This document shows, in pieces, positions 8,241 through 19,323 of a DNA stretch of 64,000 nucleotides (position 1 is the stretch's first letter; the number at the start of each line of letters is the position of its first letter). The notes below the pieces were generated by a model. It saw only the letters and a program-made list of their open reading frames with translations. It made no database searches and had not been told where the DNA came from. The translations under genes and the position numbers were made by a program. The stretch lies in the NCBI RefSeq assembly GCF_000235625.1, contig NZ_AGTR01000055.1, positions 62,001 through 126,000 on the forward strand, in the 5' to 3' direction. The stretch is from Marinobacter manganoxydans MnI7-9 (GTDB lineage: Bacteria > Pseudomonadota > Gammaproteobacteria > Pseudomonadales > Oleiphilaceae).

Positions 8241-8266
8241 TCTGGCAGGCAATTAGGCCTGCCAGA
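8241..8266 (-). terminator. Hairpin terminator after the exported helical protein gene
   Basis: TCTGGCAGGC pairs with GCCTGCCAGA across a 6-nt loop, 13 bp past the minus-strand stop at 8280. The following T-rich stretch on the minus strand is short, so termination may be partial. Confidence 0.6.
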
Positions 8267-8279
8267 AAGAGCAGGGCGG

Positions 8280-9098
8280 TCAGGCGTTGCCCTTGAGCAG
8301 CTCAATGGTTGTCGCAAGTCCTTTGAGGATACCCTTGGAATAGCGATCGATTACAAAGCCCACGTTGTTTTCGTTGTAGTTAATGTAGGAGCCACGGATA
8401 AACTGCCATTTGGCGGAAATGTCGTTAAGCGCGTCCTTGAGCTCAGGTGTTCCCTGGCCCTGTATAACGGATGCCAGCAACTGGTCCAGCTCCCGGGCCT
8501 GTTCATCCAGCGGGGTTTCGGTTGAGGAGCCCTGGAAGGTCTGGGCGACAGAGGAGTTTGTTCTGACCGAGTATTTCGCCATCATCTGAGCCATTTTTAC
8601 GGCCGCCGAACGGGCCGCTTCGACCCTTGGGTTGGTCTCGGTCTGTGAGCTTTCCTGGGCCACCTTGTATAGCTCGGTGGCTTTCTCGTTCATCGTGAGT
8701 GCCTGGTTGGCCATGTCTGAGACCAGCCGCAAATCGGGGTAGCCCTGGTTGCGCACATCGTTGATGTTGTCCCGCATCAGGTTCTTGAACTTGTCGAATT
8801 CCTGGTTCAGCCCCTCAACTTCCTCGGCTGACAGTACGCCTGAATCGCTGCCCGCGATGGAGTTCATGGAATCATTGGCCGAGTTGATGCCCTGCACAAT
8901 CTCGTTCAGGGTGCCGGTATCACCGGTTCCGCTGAAACGGTAGTAGGCGTCCAGAGCCATGTAGTTGCTGACCCGGAAATTGTGAAGATCGGAGAGAAAT
9001 CCGTCGGCACTGTCCTGAGCGCGGGCACCCATGGACGTGAGTGCAAGGAGAATCAGTGCGGCTACAAGGGAACGTATCCGCAGGTTTGCGTCTTTCAT
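8280..9098 (-). CDS. Exported alpha-helical protein of unknown function
   Basis: A 272-residue protein with a Sec signal peptide (hydrophobic 11-22, cleavage likely after GARA at residue 27). The mature part is hydrophilic and predicted helical, with many Q, N, S and D residues. Its composition and the segments MANQALTMNEKATELY and KWQFIRGSYINYNENN recall the helical periplasmic sensing domains of PilJ-like receptors, but there is no membrane anchor or signalling domain. It is probably a soluble periplasmic protein. GGAG lies 9 nt before the ATG. It is monocistronic: its neighbours have their own signals. Confidence 0.75.
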   Translation of the reverse strand: MKDANLRIRSLVAALILLALTSMGARAQDSADGFLSDLHNFRVSNYMALDAYYRFSGTGDTGTLNEIVQGINSANDSMNSIAGSDSGVLSAEEVEGLNQEFDKFKNLMRDNINDVRNQGYPDLRLVSDMANQALTMNEKATELYKVAQESSQTETNPRVEAARSAAVKMAQMMAKYSVRTNSSVAQTFQGSSTETPLDEQARELDQLLASVIQGQGTPELKDALNDISAKWQFIRGSYINYNENNVGFVIDRYSKGILKGLATTIELLKGNA

Positions 9099-9168
9099 CG
9101 GATGGGTCTCCGTAATGCGGTTTTATTCTTGTGGACCAAAGTCGTAGATCGAAGGTAAAGTAACTCCG

Positions 9169-9384
9169 TCAGCCAATCAAGCAGTTTTGGCGGCGGTGGA
9201 GCCCGTAAATGTAAATAACTTTGAAATTTGCGTGACGAAGTTCCGGTTTTTTCTGAGCAGTGGCTTCCAGTTCACTGAAACATAACAATTCCGCTCCAAT
9301 TTTCTTCGGTTGCCCCCGGTATTTCGGGGACTTTTGCAGCCCTCCCGAAAGAAACAAATTGACAAATGCGCCGTTTTTTTTCAT
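9169..9384 (-). CDS. Doubtful small ORF in the fadB leader
   Basis: A 71-residue frame starting MKKNGAFVNLFL, rich in Lys and Gln, without signal peptide, membrane helix or known motif. GAGGG is 6 nt before the ATG at 9382-9384. The AT-rich setting is where chance ORFs arise less readily than in GC-rich coding DNA, but nothing else supports it. It is listed so that it can be tested. Confidence 0.2.
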   Translation of the reverse strand: MKKNGAFVNLFLSGGLQKSPKYRGQPKKIGAELLCFSELEATAQKKPELRHANFKVIYIYGLHRRQNCLIG

Positions 9385-9398
9385 CGTGTGCCCTCACG

Positions 9399-9418
9399 AT
9401 TCAAACGACTGTATGAAT
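9399..9418. promoter_or_regulatory. PsrA-like operator upstream of fadB
   Basis: A 20-bp imperfect palindrome, ATTCAAAC-GACT-GTATGAAT, in which 7 of 10 base pairs are symmetrical. Its core CAAAC-N4-GTATG matches the Pseudomonas PsrA consensus (C/G)AAAC-N2-4-GTTT(G/C) except for one base. PsrA represses fadBA5 in Pseudomonas and releases DNA on binding long-chain fatty acids. The site is 117 bp before the fadB start. Confidence 0.6.
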
Positions 9419-9534
9419 TTTTGGATCGGATGATCGGGCAGTGACCGAAATCTCGCTGCACAAACAGCCGCGCCGGTAAATCAAAAGTACCGCCCGGTTG
9501 GAAGCAGTTCCAAACACAGACTGGAGATCAGTTG

Positions 9535-11682
9535 ATGATTTACGAAGGTAAAGCCATCACGGTTAAAGAGATCGAAGGCGGGATCGCTCAGTTGAACTTC
9601 GACTTGCAGGGCGAGTCAGTAAACAAGTTCAACCGTCTTACTATTGAAGAGCTCCGCGCCGCGACTGACGCACTGAAAGCGCAGAAGAACCTGAAGGGTC
9701 TGGTAGTCACCAGCTCCAAGGACAGCTTCATTGTTGGTGCCGACATTACCGAATTCACCGAGCTTTTTGCAGGCTCGGAAGAGGATCTGGTAGCCAACAA
9801 CCTCAAGGCCAACGAAGTCTTCAACGCTGTTGAAGATCTGCCGTTCCCCACCGTTACCGCGATCAACGGTATGGCGCTGGGTGGCGGTTTCGAAATGTGT
9901 CTTGCAACCGACTACCGCGTGATGGACAAGAAGGCCAAGGTTGGTCTTCCGGAAGTGAAGCTTGGCATCTTCCCGGGCTTTGGCGGTACCGTGCGTCTGT
10001 CCCGTCTGGTCGGCGTGGACAATGCCGTCGAGTGGATCAGCGGTGGTACCGAGAACCGTGCTGATGTCGCTCTGAAAGTCGGCGCTGTCGATGCCGTGCT
10101 CGAGTCCGACAAGCTGGTCGATGCTGCTGTTGCCATTATTAACCAGTGCAACGAAGGAAAGCTGGACCACGAAGCCCGTCGTGAAGAGAAGAAGGGCAAG
10201 ATCAAGCTCAATGCCATGGAAAGCATGATGGCATTCGAGATTTCCAAGGCGTTTGTTGCCGGCAAGGCTGGCAAGAACTACCCGGCTCCTGTCGAGGCCA
10301 TCAAGGTCATGCAGAAGCATGCCGGCATGACCCGCGACAAGGCAATCGAAGTCGAAGCCAAAGGCTTCGCCAAGATGGCCAAGACCAATGTGGCGGCCTG
10401 CCTGGTTGGCCTGTTCCTGAACGATCAGGAATTGAAGAAGAAGGCCAAGGCCTGGGAAAAAGAAGCTAACGACGTGAACCTGGCTGCCGTTCTCGGTGCC
10501 GGTATCATGGGTGGTGGTGTTGCATTCCAGTCTGCCCTGAAAGGCACGCCGATCATCATGAAGGACATCAACCAGGACGGCATCGCCCTGGGTCTGAAAG
10601 AAGCCAAGAAGCTTCTGTCCAAGCGTGTTGAAAAAGGAAAGATGAAGCCGGATCAGATGGCCGACGTGCTCAACAGCATCACGCCGACCCTGAACTATGG
10701 CGACTTCAAGAATGTAGACCTGGTGGTTGAAGCGGTTGTTGAAAACCCGAAGGTGAAAGATGCGGTTCTGCGTGAAACCGAAGATGCGGTTCGCGAGGAC
10801 ACCATCCTGACCTCCAACACCTCGACGATTTCCATCGACCTGCTGGCCAAGAACCTGAAACGTCCGGAAAACTTCTGCGGCATGCACTTCTTCAACCCGG
10901 TGCACATGATGCCGCTGGTTGAGGTAATCCGTGGCGAGAAGACCAGTGATCGCGCCATTGCAACCACGGTGGCCTACGCCAAGGCCATGGGCAAGACCCC
11001 GATCGTTGTAAACGATTGCCCGGGCTTCCTGGTCAACCGTGTTCTGTTTCCGTACTTCGGCGGCTTTATCGGCCTGGTACGTGACGGTGCCGACTTCCAG
11101 CACGTTGACAAGGTTATGGAAAAGTTCGGCTGGCCCATGGGTCCTGCGTACCTGCTGGACGTGGTCGGCATGGATACCGGCAAGCACGCTGGCGAAGTAA
11201 TGGCAGACGGCTTCCCGGATCGGATGAAGCACGAAGGTACAACCGCCATTGACGTAATGTTCGATAACAACCGTTACGGACAGAAGAACGACAAGGGCTT
11301 CTACAAGTATGAACTGGACCGCAAGGGCAAGCAGAAGAAGGTTGTTGACGAAGAGACCTACAAGCTGCTCGAGCCTGTTGTTCAGGGTAAGAACGAGTTC
11401 AGCGAAGAAGACATCATCGCCCGTATGATGATTCCTCTTTGCCTGGAAACCGTTCGCTGCCTGGAAGACGGCATTGTCGAAGATCCGGCAGATGCTGATA
11501 TGGGCCTGATTTTCGGTATCGGCTTCCCGCCGTTCCGTGGTGGTGCCCTGCGCTATATCGACGATATGGGTGTAGACAAGTTCGTCGAACTGGCAGACAA
11601 GTTTGCAGACCTTGGTCCTCTTTATCACCCGACCGAGAAGCTGCGTGAAATGGCCAAGACTGGCAAAAAGTTCTTTGGCTAA
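9535..11682 (+). CDS. fadB: Fatty acid oxidation complex alpha subunit (enoyl-CoA hydratase/3-hydroxyacyl-CoA dehydrogenase)
   Basis: A 715-residue multifunctional beta-oxidation enzyme starting [11 protein letters not shown], as in Pseudomonas FadB. The N-terminal crotonase domain has the two catalytic Glu (ALGGGFEM near 119 and [15 protein letters not shown] near 139). The dehydrogenase part has the NAD loop GAGIMGGG (about 322) and the catalytic His in [12 protein letters not shown]. It converts enoyl-CoA to 3-ketoacyl-CoA and forms a tetramer with FadA. The ATG at 9535 is chosen over a TTG one codon earlier; GGAG is 8 nt upstream. It is followed 33 bp later by fadA. Regulation by a PsrA-like repressor is likely from the palindrome upstream. 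Confidence 0.97.
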   Translation: MIYEGKAITVKEIEGGIAQLNFDLQGESVNKFNRLTIEELRAATDALKAQKNLKGLVVTSSKDSFIVGADITEFTELFAGSEEDLVANNLKANEVFNAVEDLPFPTVTAINGMALGGGFEMCLATDYRVMDKKAKVGLPEVKLGIFPGFGGTVRLSRLVGVDNAVEWISGGTENRADVALKVGAVDAVLESDKLVDAAVAIINQCNEGKLDHEARREEKKGKIKLNAMESMMAFEISKAFVAGKAGKNYPAPVEAIKVMQKHAGMTRDKAIEVEAKGFAKMAKTNVAACLVGLFLNDQELKKKAKAWEKEANDVNLAAVLGAGIMGGGVAFQSALKGTPIIMKDINQDGIALGLKEAKKLLSKRVEKGKMKPDQMADVLNSITPTLNYGDFKNVDLVVEAVVENPKVKDAVLRETEDAVREDTILTSNTSTISIDLLAKNLKRPENFCGMHFFNPVHMMPLVEVIRGEKTSDRAIATTVAYAKAMGKTPIVVNDCPGFLVNRVLFPYFGGFIGLVRDGADFQHVDKVMEKFGWPMGPAYLLDVVGMDTGKHAGEVMADGFPDRMKHEGTTAIDVMFDNNRYGQKNDKGFYKYELDRKGKQKKVVDEETYKLLEPVVQGKNEFSEEDIIARMMIPLCLETVRCLEDGIVEDPADADMGLIFGIGFPPFRGGALRYIDDMGVDKFVELADKFADLGPLYHPTEKLREMAKTGKKFFG

Positions 11683-11688
11683 CCCTGA

Positions 11689-12891
<1,203 letters not shown>

Positions 12892-12923
12892 TCCAGTAAC
12901 CGGATTGCATTTCGCGGTTTCAG

Positions 12924-12950
12924 AAGGCCCGGCAAATGCCGGGCCTTTCT
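12924..12950 (+). terminator. Rho-independent terminator of fadBA
   Basis: AAGGCCCGGCA and TGCCGGGCCTT form an 11-bp stem with a 2-nt gap (so in practice a slightly shorter stem and wider loop), followed by a T-rich tail, 33 bp after the fadA stop. Confidence 0.9.
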
Positions 12951-13032
12951 GTTTCAGCAGGCGGGCCCAACAGGGTTCCCGAATGTGAAAAAAAGCAGGA
13001 TTGAAACCAAAGAATGGGTTGTCTTGCTATTC

Positions 13033-13061
13033 TTGACCCTGTAAAACAGTGAGCCTATACA
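13033..13061 (+). promoter_or_regulatory. Sigma-70 promoter of topA
   Basis: TTGACC (13033-13038), a 17-bp spacer and TATACA (13056-13061) stand about 100 bp before the topA start, downstream of the fadBA terminator. Confidence 0.7.
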
Positions 13062-13163
13062 AAATAGCGGCGTATTTGTGTTTTCTAGCCGACTGATTTT
13101 ACAGCGAGTTTACGGTTTGCTGATTTATTGACCGATTTATCGCCAAGGATACAGAACTCCGAT

Positions 13164-15806
13164 ATGGGTAAAAGTCTCGTAATTGTCGAGTCACCAGCGA
13201 AAGCGAAGACCATCAACAAGTACCTGGGCTCTGACTTCATCGTCAAATCGAGCGTCGGGCACATTCGTGATCTTCCCGTCAGTGGCAGCGGATCCCAGTC
13301 CGATCCCAAAGAGCGTGCCAAGCAGGCTGCTATCACCCGGAAGATGAGCCCTGAAGAGAAGGCGGTTCATAAAAAGCGCAAGTCCCGCGAGCAGCTAGTT
13401 GCCCGGATGGGTGTCGACCCGGACCAGGATTGGAGTGCCCGTTACGAGATCCTTCCCGGCAAAGAGAAGGTGGTCAGCGAACTCAAGCGTTTGGCCAAAT
13501 CAGCTGACCATATCTATCTGGCAACGGATTTGGACCGTGAAGGGGAGGCTATCGCCTGGCACCTTCAGCAGACCATTGGTGGCGAACCAGAGAAGTACCG
13601 GCGCGTGGTGTTCAACGAAATCACCAAGCGTGCGATTCAGGAAGCGTTCAAGGATCCAGGCACTCTCGACAATAACCGGGTTAACGCACAGCAGGCCCGT
13701 CGCTTCCTCGACCGGGTTGTTGGCTATATGGTGTCGCCCCTGCTTTGGGCCAAACTTGCCCGCGGCCTCTCCGCCGGCCGTGTTCAATCCGTTGCGGTGC
13801 GGCTGATAGTCGAGCGTGAACGTGAAATTCGGAAGTTCGTTCCGGAGGAGTTCTGGCAGTTGCACGCCGATCTGGCGTCTGCCAAGGCCGATCAACCGGT
13901 TCGTTTCGAGGTGACTCGCCACGAGGACAAGCCCTATCGTCCGGTCAATGAGCAGCAGAGCAGTGACCACGTCAGCCGGCTGAAGGCGGGTACGTTCAAG
14001 GTTGCCAAGCGGGAAGACAAGCCGACCCGTTCGCGGCCGTCCGCGCCGTTTATTACGTCTACGCTGCAGCAGGCTGCCAGTAACCGGATGGGGTTCAGCG
14101 TCAAGAAGACGATGATGCTGGCCCAGCGTCTTTATGAGGCCGGTTTCATTACCTACATGCGTACGGACTCGACCAATCTGAGTCAGGATGCGATCAACAG
14201 TTGCCGTGCGTACATCGAAAAGCAGTTCGGCGACAAATACCGGCCCGAAAAGCCCCGTGTCTACGGCAGCAAAGAGGGCGCCCAGGAGGCGCACGAGGCC
14301 ATTCGCCCAACCGAAGTCAGCCGTCGTCCGGCGGATATCAGTGGCCTTGAGAAGGATGCCGAGAAGCTCTACGACCTCATATGGCGTCAGTTTATTGCCT
14401 GTCAGATGTCCGACGCCGAATTCCTGAGTACGTCCATCGTGGTGGCCAACGGCGATTATGAACTCCGTACCCGGGGTCGGATCATCAAATTCGATGGCTT
14501 CCTGAAGGCAGCACCCCAGGCCGCCAAGAAAGACGAAGACATTGCTCTGCCTGACATTAAGGTGGATGAAGTGCTGGATCTCAAGAAACTGGATCCTACG
14601 CAGCACTTTACCAAGCCGGCGCCCAGGTACACCGAGGCGAGCCTGGTCAAAGAGCTCGAAAAGCAGGGCATTGGCCGTCCGTCGACCTACGCATCGATTA
14701 TTTCCACGATTCAGGATCGCGGCTATGTGAGGCTGCAGAACCGTCGGTTCTACGCCGAGAAGATGGGCGAGATCGTTACCGAGCGCCTGTCGGAATCTTT
14801 TCCGAACCTGATGGACTTCGATTTCACCGCGAGGATGGAAGATGAGCTCGACGAGATTGCCGAGGGCGATGTCGAGTGGAAGAAAGTCCTGAATGACTTT
14901 TACGGTCGGTTCCGGCAGCAGCTGGAAAAAGCCGAGAGTGGTGAAGACGGCGGCATGAGGGCCAACACGCCGACTGAAACGGACATTCCATGCCCGAGCT
15001 GTGGCCGGAACATGCAGATCCGGGTTGCCAGCACTGGTGTTTTCCTGGGTTGCTCTGGCTATTCCTTGCCACCGAAAGAGCGTTGCAAGACTACCATTAA
15101 CCTCGTGTCCGGTGATGAGGTTGTCAGCGCCGACGATGACGTCGAGGGTGAGGGCGAAACCCGTCTGCTGCGCAAGAAACGTCGCTGCCCCAAGTGTGGC
15201 ACCGCCATGGACAGCTACCTGGTGGACGAAACCCGCAAGCTGCATGTTTGCGGTAACAATCCGGATTGCTCTGGCTACGAGGTGGAAAAGGGCACCTTCC
15301 GCATCAAGGGCTACGATGGGCCGACTCTTGAGTGCGATAAGTGTGGCTCCGAGATGCAGCTTAAAACCGGGCGTTTTGGCAAGTATTTCGGATGCACCAA
15401 TGCCGAGTGCAAGAATACCCGCAAGTTGCTGAAAAATGGCGAGCCCGCTCCGCCCAAAATGGACCCGGTGCCAATGCCCGAGCTCCAATGTCAGAAAGTC
15501 GATGATACTTACGTTCTCAGGGACGGTGCGTCCGGTTTATTCCTGGCTGCCAGCAAATTCCCGAAAAACCGGGAAACGCGGCCACCGCTGGTGATGGAGA
15601 TTAAACCGCACCGCAAGGAGATTGATCCGAAGTACGATTACCTGATGGATGCGCCCGAGCGTGACCCCGAGGGTAATCCGACGGTGATTCGCTACAGCCG
15701 TAAGAGCAAGGAGCAGTACGTCATGTCTGAAAAGGATGGCAAGGCGACGGGCTGGTCTGCGTGGTATGTGAACGGTAAGTGGCAACCACAGGACAAGAAA
15801 AAGTAA
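13164..15806 (+). CDS. topA: DNA topoisomerase I (type IA)
   Basis: An 880-residue enzyme that relaxes negative supercoils. The N-terminal TOPRIM domain has [17 protein letters not shown] and [13 protein letters not shown]. The active-site Tyr is Tyr331 in [10 protein letters not shown]. The C-terminal region carries three CxxC zinc ribbons beginning near residues 610 (CPSCG), 675 (CPKCG) and 724 (CDKCG), then a basic tail ending DKKK. The ATG at 13164 matches the conserved start [13 protein letters not shown]; an upstream TTG would add twelve unconserved residues. It is a single-gene unit with its own promoter and a shared terminator downstream. Confidence 0.97.
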   Translation: MGKSLVIVESPAKAKTINKYLGSDFIVKSSVGHIRDLPVSGSGSQSDPKERAKQAAITRKMSPEEKAVHKKRKSREQLVARMGVDPDQDWSARYEILPGKEKVVSELKRLAKSADHIYLATDLDREGEAIAWHLQQTIGGEPEKYRRVVFNEITKRAIQEAFKDPGTLDNNRVNAQQARRFLDRVVGYMVSPLLWAKLARGLSAGRVQSVAVRLIVEREREIRKFVPEEFWQLHADLASAKADQPVRFEVTRHEDKPYRPVNEQQSSDHVSRLKAGTFKVAKREDKPTRSRPSAPFITSTLQQAASNRMGFSVKKTMMLAQRLYEAGFITYMRTDSTNLSQDAINSCRAYIEKQFGDKYRPEKPRVYGSKEGAQEAHEAIRPTEVSRRPADISGLEKDAEKLYDLIWRQFIACQMSDAEFLSTSIVVANGDYELRTRGRIIKFDGFLKAAPQAAKKDEDIALPDIKVDEVLDLKKLDPTQHFTKPAPRYTEASLVKELEKQGIGRPSTYASIISTIQDRGYVRLQNRRFYAEKMGEIVTERLSESFPNLMDFDFTARMEDELDEIAEGDVEWKKVLNDFYGRFRQQLEKAESGEDGGMRANTPTETDIPCPSCGRNMQIRVASTGVFLGCSGYSLPPKERCKTTINLVSGDEVVSADDDVEGEGETRLLRKKRRCPKCGTAMDSYLVDETRKLHVCGNNPDCSGYEVEKGTFRIKGYDGPTLECDKCGSEMQLKTGRFGKYFGCTNAECKNTRKLLKNGEPAPPKMDPVPMPELQCQKVDDTYVLRDGASGLFLAASKFPKNRETRPPLVMEIKPHRKEIDPKYDYLMDAPERDPEGNPTVIRYSRKSKEQYVMSEKDGKATGWSAWYVNGKWQPQDKKK

Positions 15807-15819
15807 CGTCTGCTGGTTT

Positions 15820-15856
15820 CCGGGGTCGTGGGCTGATTGCCGTCAAACGACCCCGG
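15820..15856. terminator. Bidirectional hairpin between topA and the reductase gene
   Basis: CCGGGGTCGT pairs with ACGACCCCGG across a 17-nt loop in the 60-bp gap between convergent genes. No long T run is present on either side. Confidence 0.6.
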
Positions 15857-15866
15857 ATTCAATACC

Positions 15867-16739
15867 TTAGCGGAATTTCCTCAGTCTCTGTATGAGAGAT
15901 GAGGTATCCCACCGTTTACCGCCCATCGACTGGACATCCGCATAGAATTGATCGACCAGTGCGGTCACCGGCAGAGACGCATTCACTTTTCTCGCCTCCT
16001 CAAGGCAAATCCCGAGGTCCTTGCGCATCCAGTCAACGGCGAAGCCGTGTTCGAACTCTCCTGCAATCATGGTTCCCGAGCGGTTTTCCATTTGCCAGGA
16101 TTGGGCTGCGCCTTTTGAAATCACGTCCACCACTTTCGCCACATCCAGTTCAGCCTGCTCGGCAAAGTGCAGGGCCTCTGAAAGCCCCTGGACGAGACCG
16201 GCAATCGCGATCTGGTTCACCATCTTGGTTTTCTGGCCACTGCCAGCCGGGCCCATTCGATTGAGTGCCCGCGCATAGTGCTCCATAACCGGCTCGGCTT
16301 TCGCATAGTCCTGTTCCGAGCCGCCGCACATGATGGTCAGTTTGCCGTTTTCAGCGCCTTGCTGGCCGCCGGATACAGGCGCGTCTACAAATCCCATGTT
16401 GTTTTTGCTGGCAGCTTCAGCGAGATACTCGGCAATGCCGGCAGAAGCCGTAGTGTGATCGACCAGCACAGCGCCTTCAGAGGCATTGGCGAGAATACCT
16501 TCATCACCCTCGTAAACGGCCATAAGATCGGTATCGGCCCCAACACAGGTCAAAACAATATCCGCGCCCCTCACGGCCTCAGCAATGGTGGTGCAGCTGG
16601 TTCCCGAGTATTCGCTTGCCCACTGCTCGGCTTTGGCATTGGTCCGGTTCCAGACCCTGACGTCGAGCCCCGCCTTCGCCAGGTGGCCGGCCATCGGGTA
16701 ACCCATGACGCCCAGGCCGATAAATGCTGCTTTAGTCAT
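15867..16739 (-). CDS. 3-hydroxyisobutyrate dehydrogenase-family NAD(P) oxidoreductase
   Basis: A 290-residue beta-hydroxyacid dehydrogenase. The N-terminal Rossmann loop is GLGVMGYPMAGHLAKAG; the family motif DAPVSGGQQGAENGKLTIMCGG is at about 120-142; the catalytic Lys is in GSGQKTKMVNQ. An Arg right after the second strand (VWNRTNAKAEQW) suggests NADP rather than NAD. The substrate (3-hydroxyisobutyrate, tartronate semialdehyde or glyoxylate/succinic semialdehyde) cannot be settled from sequence. It is separated from gltA upstream by a terminator and 116 bp, so it is probably independent. No valine-degradation genes are near. Confidence 0.85.
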   Translation of the reverse strand: MTKAAFIGLGVMGYPMAGHLAKAGLDVRVWNRTNAKAEQWASEYSGTSCTTIAEAVRGADIVLTCVGADTDLMAVYEGDEGILANASEGAVLVDHTTASAGIAEYLAEAASKNNMGFVDAPVSGGQQGAENGKLTIMCGGSEQDYAKAEPVMEHYARALNRMGPAGSGQKTKMVNQIAIAGLVQGLSEALHFAEQAELDVAKVVDVISKGAAQSWQMENRSGTMIAGEFEHGFAVDWMRKDLGICLEEARKVNASLPVTALVDQFYADVQSMGGKRWDTSSLIQRLRKFR

Positions 16740-16805
16740 CGCTTTCTCCTCTTATGTTTTTATCGGGTTAACTTAGCACATAAGGGCAGGGCAGCACGCA
16801 ATAAA

Positions 16806-16830
16806 AAAGGCCGCTGAATCAGCGGCCTTT
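16806..16830. terminator. Terminator of gltA
   Basis: AAAGGCCGCT and AGCGGCCTTT form a 10-bp stem with a 5-nt loop. On the minus strand it ends in a T run (complement of ATAAAAAA). Confidence 0.9.
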
Positions 16831-16855
16831 ACGTGTTTTACCCGGCAAGTCAGAC

Positions 16856-18130
16856 TTATTTGGCCGGATAATCCCGGGAATCCGAGCCGGTGTAGAGCTG
16901 ACGCGGACGGCCGATGCGATAGTCGCCGCTTACCATTTCGTTCCAGTGCGAGAACCAGCCAATGGTACGCGACAGAGCGAAGATAACGGTGAACATCGAC
17001 GTCGGGATTCCGATTGCCTTGAGGATCAGGCCGGAATAGAAATCCACGTTGGGGTAGAGCTTGCGCTTGACGAAGTATTCGTCTTCCAGCGCGATCTTCT
17101 CGAGACGCTGGGCGATCTTCAGCAGCGGGTCGTTTTCCAGGCCCAGCTCGGTCAGCACTTCGTGGGCAGTTTCAGCCATTACTTTGGCGCGCGGGTCGAA
17201 GTTCTTGTATACCCGGTGGCCGAAGCCCATCAGGCGGAACGGATCGTCTTTGTCCTTGGCCTTGGCAATGAATTTCTCGATGTTGGATTCATCGCCGATC
17301 TCGGCCAGCATGTCCAGAACCGCTTCGTTGGCGCCGCCGTGAGCGGGTCCCCACAGAGCCGCGATGCCGGAGGCAATGCAGGCGTAGGGGTTGGCGCCGG
17401 TAGAGCCGGCCAGGCGCACCGTAGACGTTGAGGCGTTCTGTTCATGATCCGCGTGCAGGATGAAAATCTTGTCCATGGCCTTGGCCAGGATCGGGTTCGG
17501 CTTGTACTCCTCGCAAGGAACGCCAAACATCATCTGCAGGAAGTTCTCGGAGTACGAGAGGTCGTTACGCGGATAAATGAAAGGTTGGCCAATGGCGTAC
17601 TTGTAACACCAGGCGGCAATGGTCGGCATCTTTGCAATCAGGCGATGCGCGGTAATTTCCCGCTGCTCCTGGCTGGCAACGTCCATCTCGCCGTGGTAGA
17701 AGGCGGACAGAGCGCCGACTACACCACACATGATCGCCATCGGGTGTGCATCACGACGGAAACCCTGGAAGAAGTTCCGCATCTGGTCGTGGAGCATGGT
17801 GTGGTTTTTGATGGTGTCGTGGAACTTCTGGTTTTCCTCGGCGCTCGGGAGTTCGCCGTGAAGGAGGAGGTAGCAGACTTCAAGGTAGTCAGAATGTTCG
17901 GCCAGTTGCTCAATCGGGTAGCCGCGGTGCAGGAGAACGCCGTTTGCTCCGTCGATGTAGGTAATGGCCGATTCGCAGGCTGCTGTGGATACGAATCCGG
18001 GATCGTATGTGAAAACGCCTTCCTGGACTAGGCCTCGTACGTCGATAACGTCAGGGCCGACGGTGCCTGAATAAACCGGTAGCTCAATGGACTTGTCCCC
18101 CACCGAGAGCGTGGCTTTCCTGTCGGTCAT
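16856..18130 (-). CDS. gltA: Citrate synthase (type II)
   Basis: A 424-residue enzyme that condenses acetyl-CoA and oxaloacetate. The active-site residues are in [14 protein letters not shown] (His), [13 protein letters not shown] (His/Arg and the Asp region) and the C-terminal [14 protein letters not shown]. Length and N-terminal domain fit the hexameric NADH-inhibited type found in gammaproteobacteria. AGGAG lies 7 nt before the ATG. It is transcribed away from the sdh-suc operon, so both flanks of one promoter region feed the TCA cycle. Confidence 0.97.
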   Translation of the reverse strand: MTDRKATLSVGDKSIELPVYSGTVGPDVIDVRGLVQEGVFTYDPGFVSTAACESAITYIDGANGVLLHRGYPIEQLAEHSDYLEVCYLLLHGELPSAEENQKFHDTIKNHTMLHDQMRNFFQGFRRDAHPMAIMCGVVGALSAFYHGEMDVASQEQREITAHRLIAKMPTIAAWCYKYAIGQPFIYPRNDLSYSENFLQMMFGVPCEEYKPNPILAKAMDKIFILHADHEQNASTSTVRLAGSTGANPYACIASGIAALWGPAHGGANEAVLDMLAEIGDESNIEKFIAKAKDKDDPFRLMGFGHRVYKNFDPRAKVMAETAHEVLTELGLENDPLLKIAQRLEKIALEDEYFVKRKLYPNVDFYSGLILKAIGIPTSMFTVIFALSRTIGWFSHWNEMVSGDYRIGRPRQLYTGSDSRDYPAK

Positions 18131-18217
18131 GGTGCTCTCCTATTTATCAGCTTTGACAGCTTTATCTACAGTTATAGATGCGCTAGAAGGCGCGTATTAT
18201 CGCAAAACTGGCGGCAA

Positions 18218-18245
18218 AATATAGGGCGTTGGCTTTTTTTGTCAA
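18218..18245 (-). promoter_or_regulatory. Sigma-70 promoter of gltA
   Basis: On the minus strand TTGACA (18240-18245), a 16-bp spacer and TATATT (18218-18223). The predicted leader is about 80 nt. Confidence 0.75.
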
Positions 18246-18395
18246 TGGAAGAGTCGGGAAAACCCATAATTTGACATTGGCTGTAAATCAGGGATATCCC
18301 GAATGACAACGGATTCGGGCAGGAAAAGGATTTGTCAATCCTCCTTATAGCTGGCTTAACCCCCTGAAATACGCGGCCTGAGCGACGTTGCACGT

Positions 18396-18424
18396 TTGTA
18401 ATTGGTTAGGGTACTCCTTATAAT
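18396..18424 (+). promoter_or_regulatory. Sigma-70 promoter of the sdhCDAB-suc operon
   Basis: TTGTAA (18396-18401), a 17-bp spacer and a perfect TATAAT (18419-18424). Transcription would begin near 18431, giving an untranslated leader of about 175 nt. Confidence 0.75.
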
Positions 18425-18607
18425 CCCTAGCCCGGAATCGGGGATAAACCTTTTCCCGCTGCCTGTAAATAGCGGGTTGCCGGTGAGGTTTCCTCCCTTC
18501 TGAGCCAATCGTGTGCCGGTTTCGTATCTGCACGCCGATCCTTACATACCAACCATCCGCATCCGGTTTTCCGGTCCCGCGGAACCAAGAGAGAGTGTGA
18601 GAGCGCT

Positions 18608-18982
18608 GTGAATAGCAAACGACCAGTAAATCTCGATCTCGGCAAGTTTCATTTTCCGCTGCCAGCCATTACGTCCATATTGCACCGTATCAGCGGCATC
18701 ATCATTTTTGTTGGTGTTGCGTTCATGCTTTACGGACTTCAGCTTTCCCTGTCCGGGGAAGAGGGCTTCAGTCGCGTCAATGAACTGCTGGACAGCTTCC
18801 TTGCCAAGCTGATTATCTGGGGCATCTTGTCTGCTCTGTTGTACCACCTGGTTGCGGGTATCAAGCACCTGTTCATGGATGTGGGCATTGGTGAAGAGCT
18901 CGAGAGCGGCCGCCTCGCCTCGAAGATCACGGTTGTGGTTTCCGTCATTCTCATCGTTCTGGCAGGAGTCTGGGTATGGTAA
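18608..18982 (+). CDS. sdhC: Succinate dehydrogenase cytochrome b556 subunit
   Basis: A 124-residue membrane anchor of complex II with three transmembrane helices. MNSKRPVNLDL at the N-terminus and the SILHRISG motif are family hallmarks; the haem-ligand His lies in LLYHLVAGIKHLFMD. It starts with GTG at 18608. The stop overlaps the sdhD start by 7 bp, implying translational coupling. Confidence 0.96.
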   Translation: MNSKRPVNLDLGKFHFPLPAITSILHRISGIIIFVGVAFMLYGLQLSLSGEEGFSRVNELLDSFLAKLIIWGILSALLYHLVAGIKHLFMDVGIGEELESGRLASKITVVVSVILIVLAGVWVW

Positions 18983-19320
18983 ATAGCGTCACGAACCTGG
19001 GTCGCAGTGGTGTCTTCGACTGGCTGATCCAGAGGGTAACTGCCTACGTACTTGCTTTGTATACAATTTTCCTGCTCGGTTATATGTTGACGACCGATGT
19101 TAACTACGACACCTGGAACGCGTTGTTTGACCAGACCTGGTTTCGCATCTTTACCCTGATGGCATTGCTGTCAATTGGCGCTCACGCCTGGGTAGGGCTC
19201 TGGACAGTGACCACGGACTACATCAAGGCCATGGGTCCCAGGTTTATCGTGCAGGCAGCTTGTGGGCTGACCATGTTCGTATATGTGGTTTGGGGCATTC
19301 AGATTCTTTGGGGGCTTTAA
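18976..19320 (+). CDS. sdhD: Succinate dehydrogenase hydrophobic anchor subunit
   Basis: A 114-residue three-helix membrane protein that pairs with SdhC to bind haem b and ubiquinone. It begins MVNSVTNLGRSG and contains the conserved SIGAHAWVGLWTVTTDYIK with the haem-region His. The ATG lies inside the end of sdhC; sdhA follows 3 bp after the stop. Confidence 0.96.
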   Translation: MVNSVTNLGRSGVFDWLIQRVTAYVLALYTIFLLGYMLTTDVNYDTWNALFDQTWFRIFTLMALLSIGAHAWVGLWTVTTDYIKAMGPRFIVQAACGLTMFVYVVWGIQILWGL

Positions 19321-19323
19321 TCG

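Larger units (their letters stand above)
9099..9534. other. 436-bp intergenic region upstream of fadBA
   Basis: AT-richer than its surroundings. It holds the PsrA-like palindrome at 9399-9418 and a TTGACA at 9359-9364 without a good -10. A 71-codon minus-strand frame (9169-9384) has a fair ribosome site (GAGGG, 6 nt before its ATG) but no recognisable protein features. I see no tRNA or other RNA. Confidence 0.6.
18131..18607. other. 477-bp divergent control region between gltA and sdhC
   Basis: It contains a near-consensus promoter in each direction (entries below). The leader of sdhC is about 175 nt and holds a small hairpin, CCCGCT (18455-18460) with AGCGGG (18471-18476). A further TTGACA on the plus strand (18271-18276) lacks a convincing -10. 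The remaining AT-rich 150 bp between the two promoters may bind regulators; I recognise no specific operator. Short frames here are not coding. Confidence 0.7.

Noticed and set aside
13056-13061. CTGTAAAACAG near the topA promoter as a LexA box
   Set aside because: The spacing between CTGT and ACAG is 3, not the 8 bp of an SOS box.
13500-15488. A 662-codon frame antisense to topA, and similar ones over sdhA (19171-20997) and smc (37153-39033)
   Set aside because: Same codon-bias effect; each lies wholly or mostly within a well-supported gene on the other strand.
18345-18533. Short frames in the gltA-sdhC region (also 18172-18393 and 18427-18645)
   Set aside because: No ribosome site or recognisable sequence; they cover promoter DNA.
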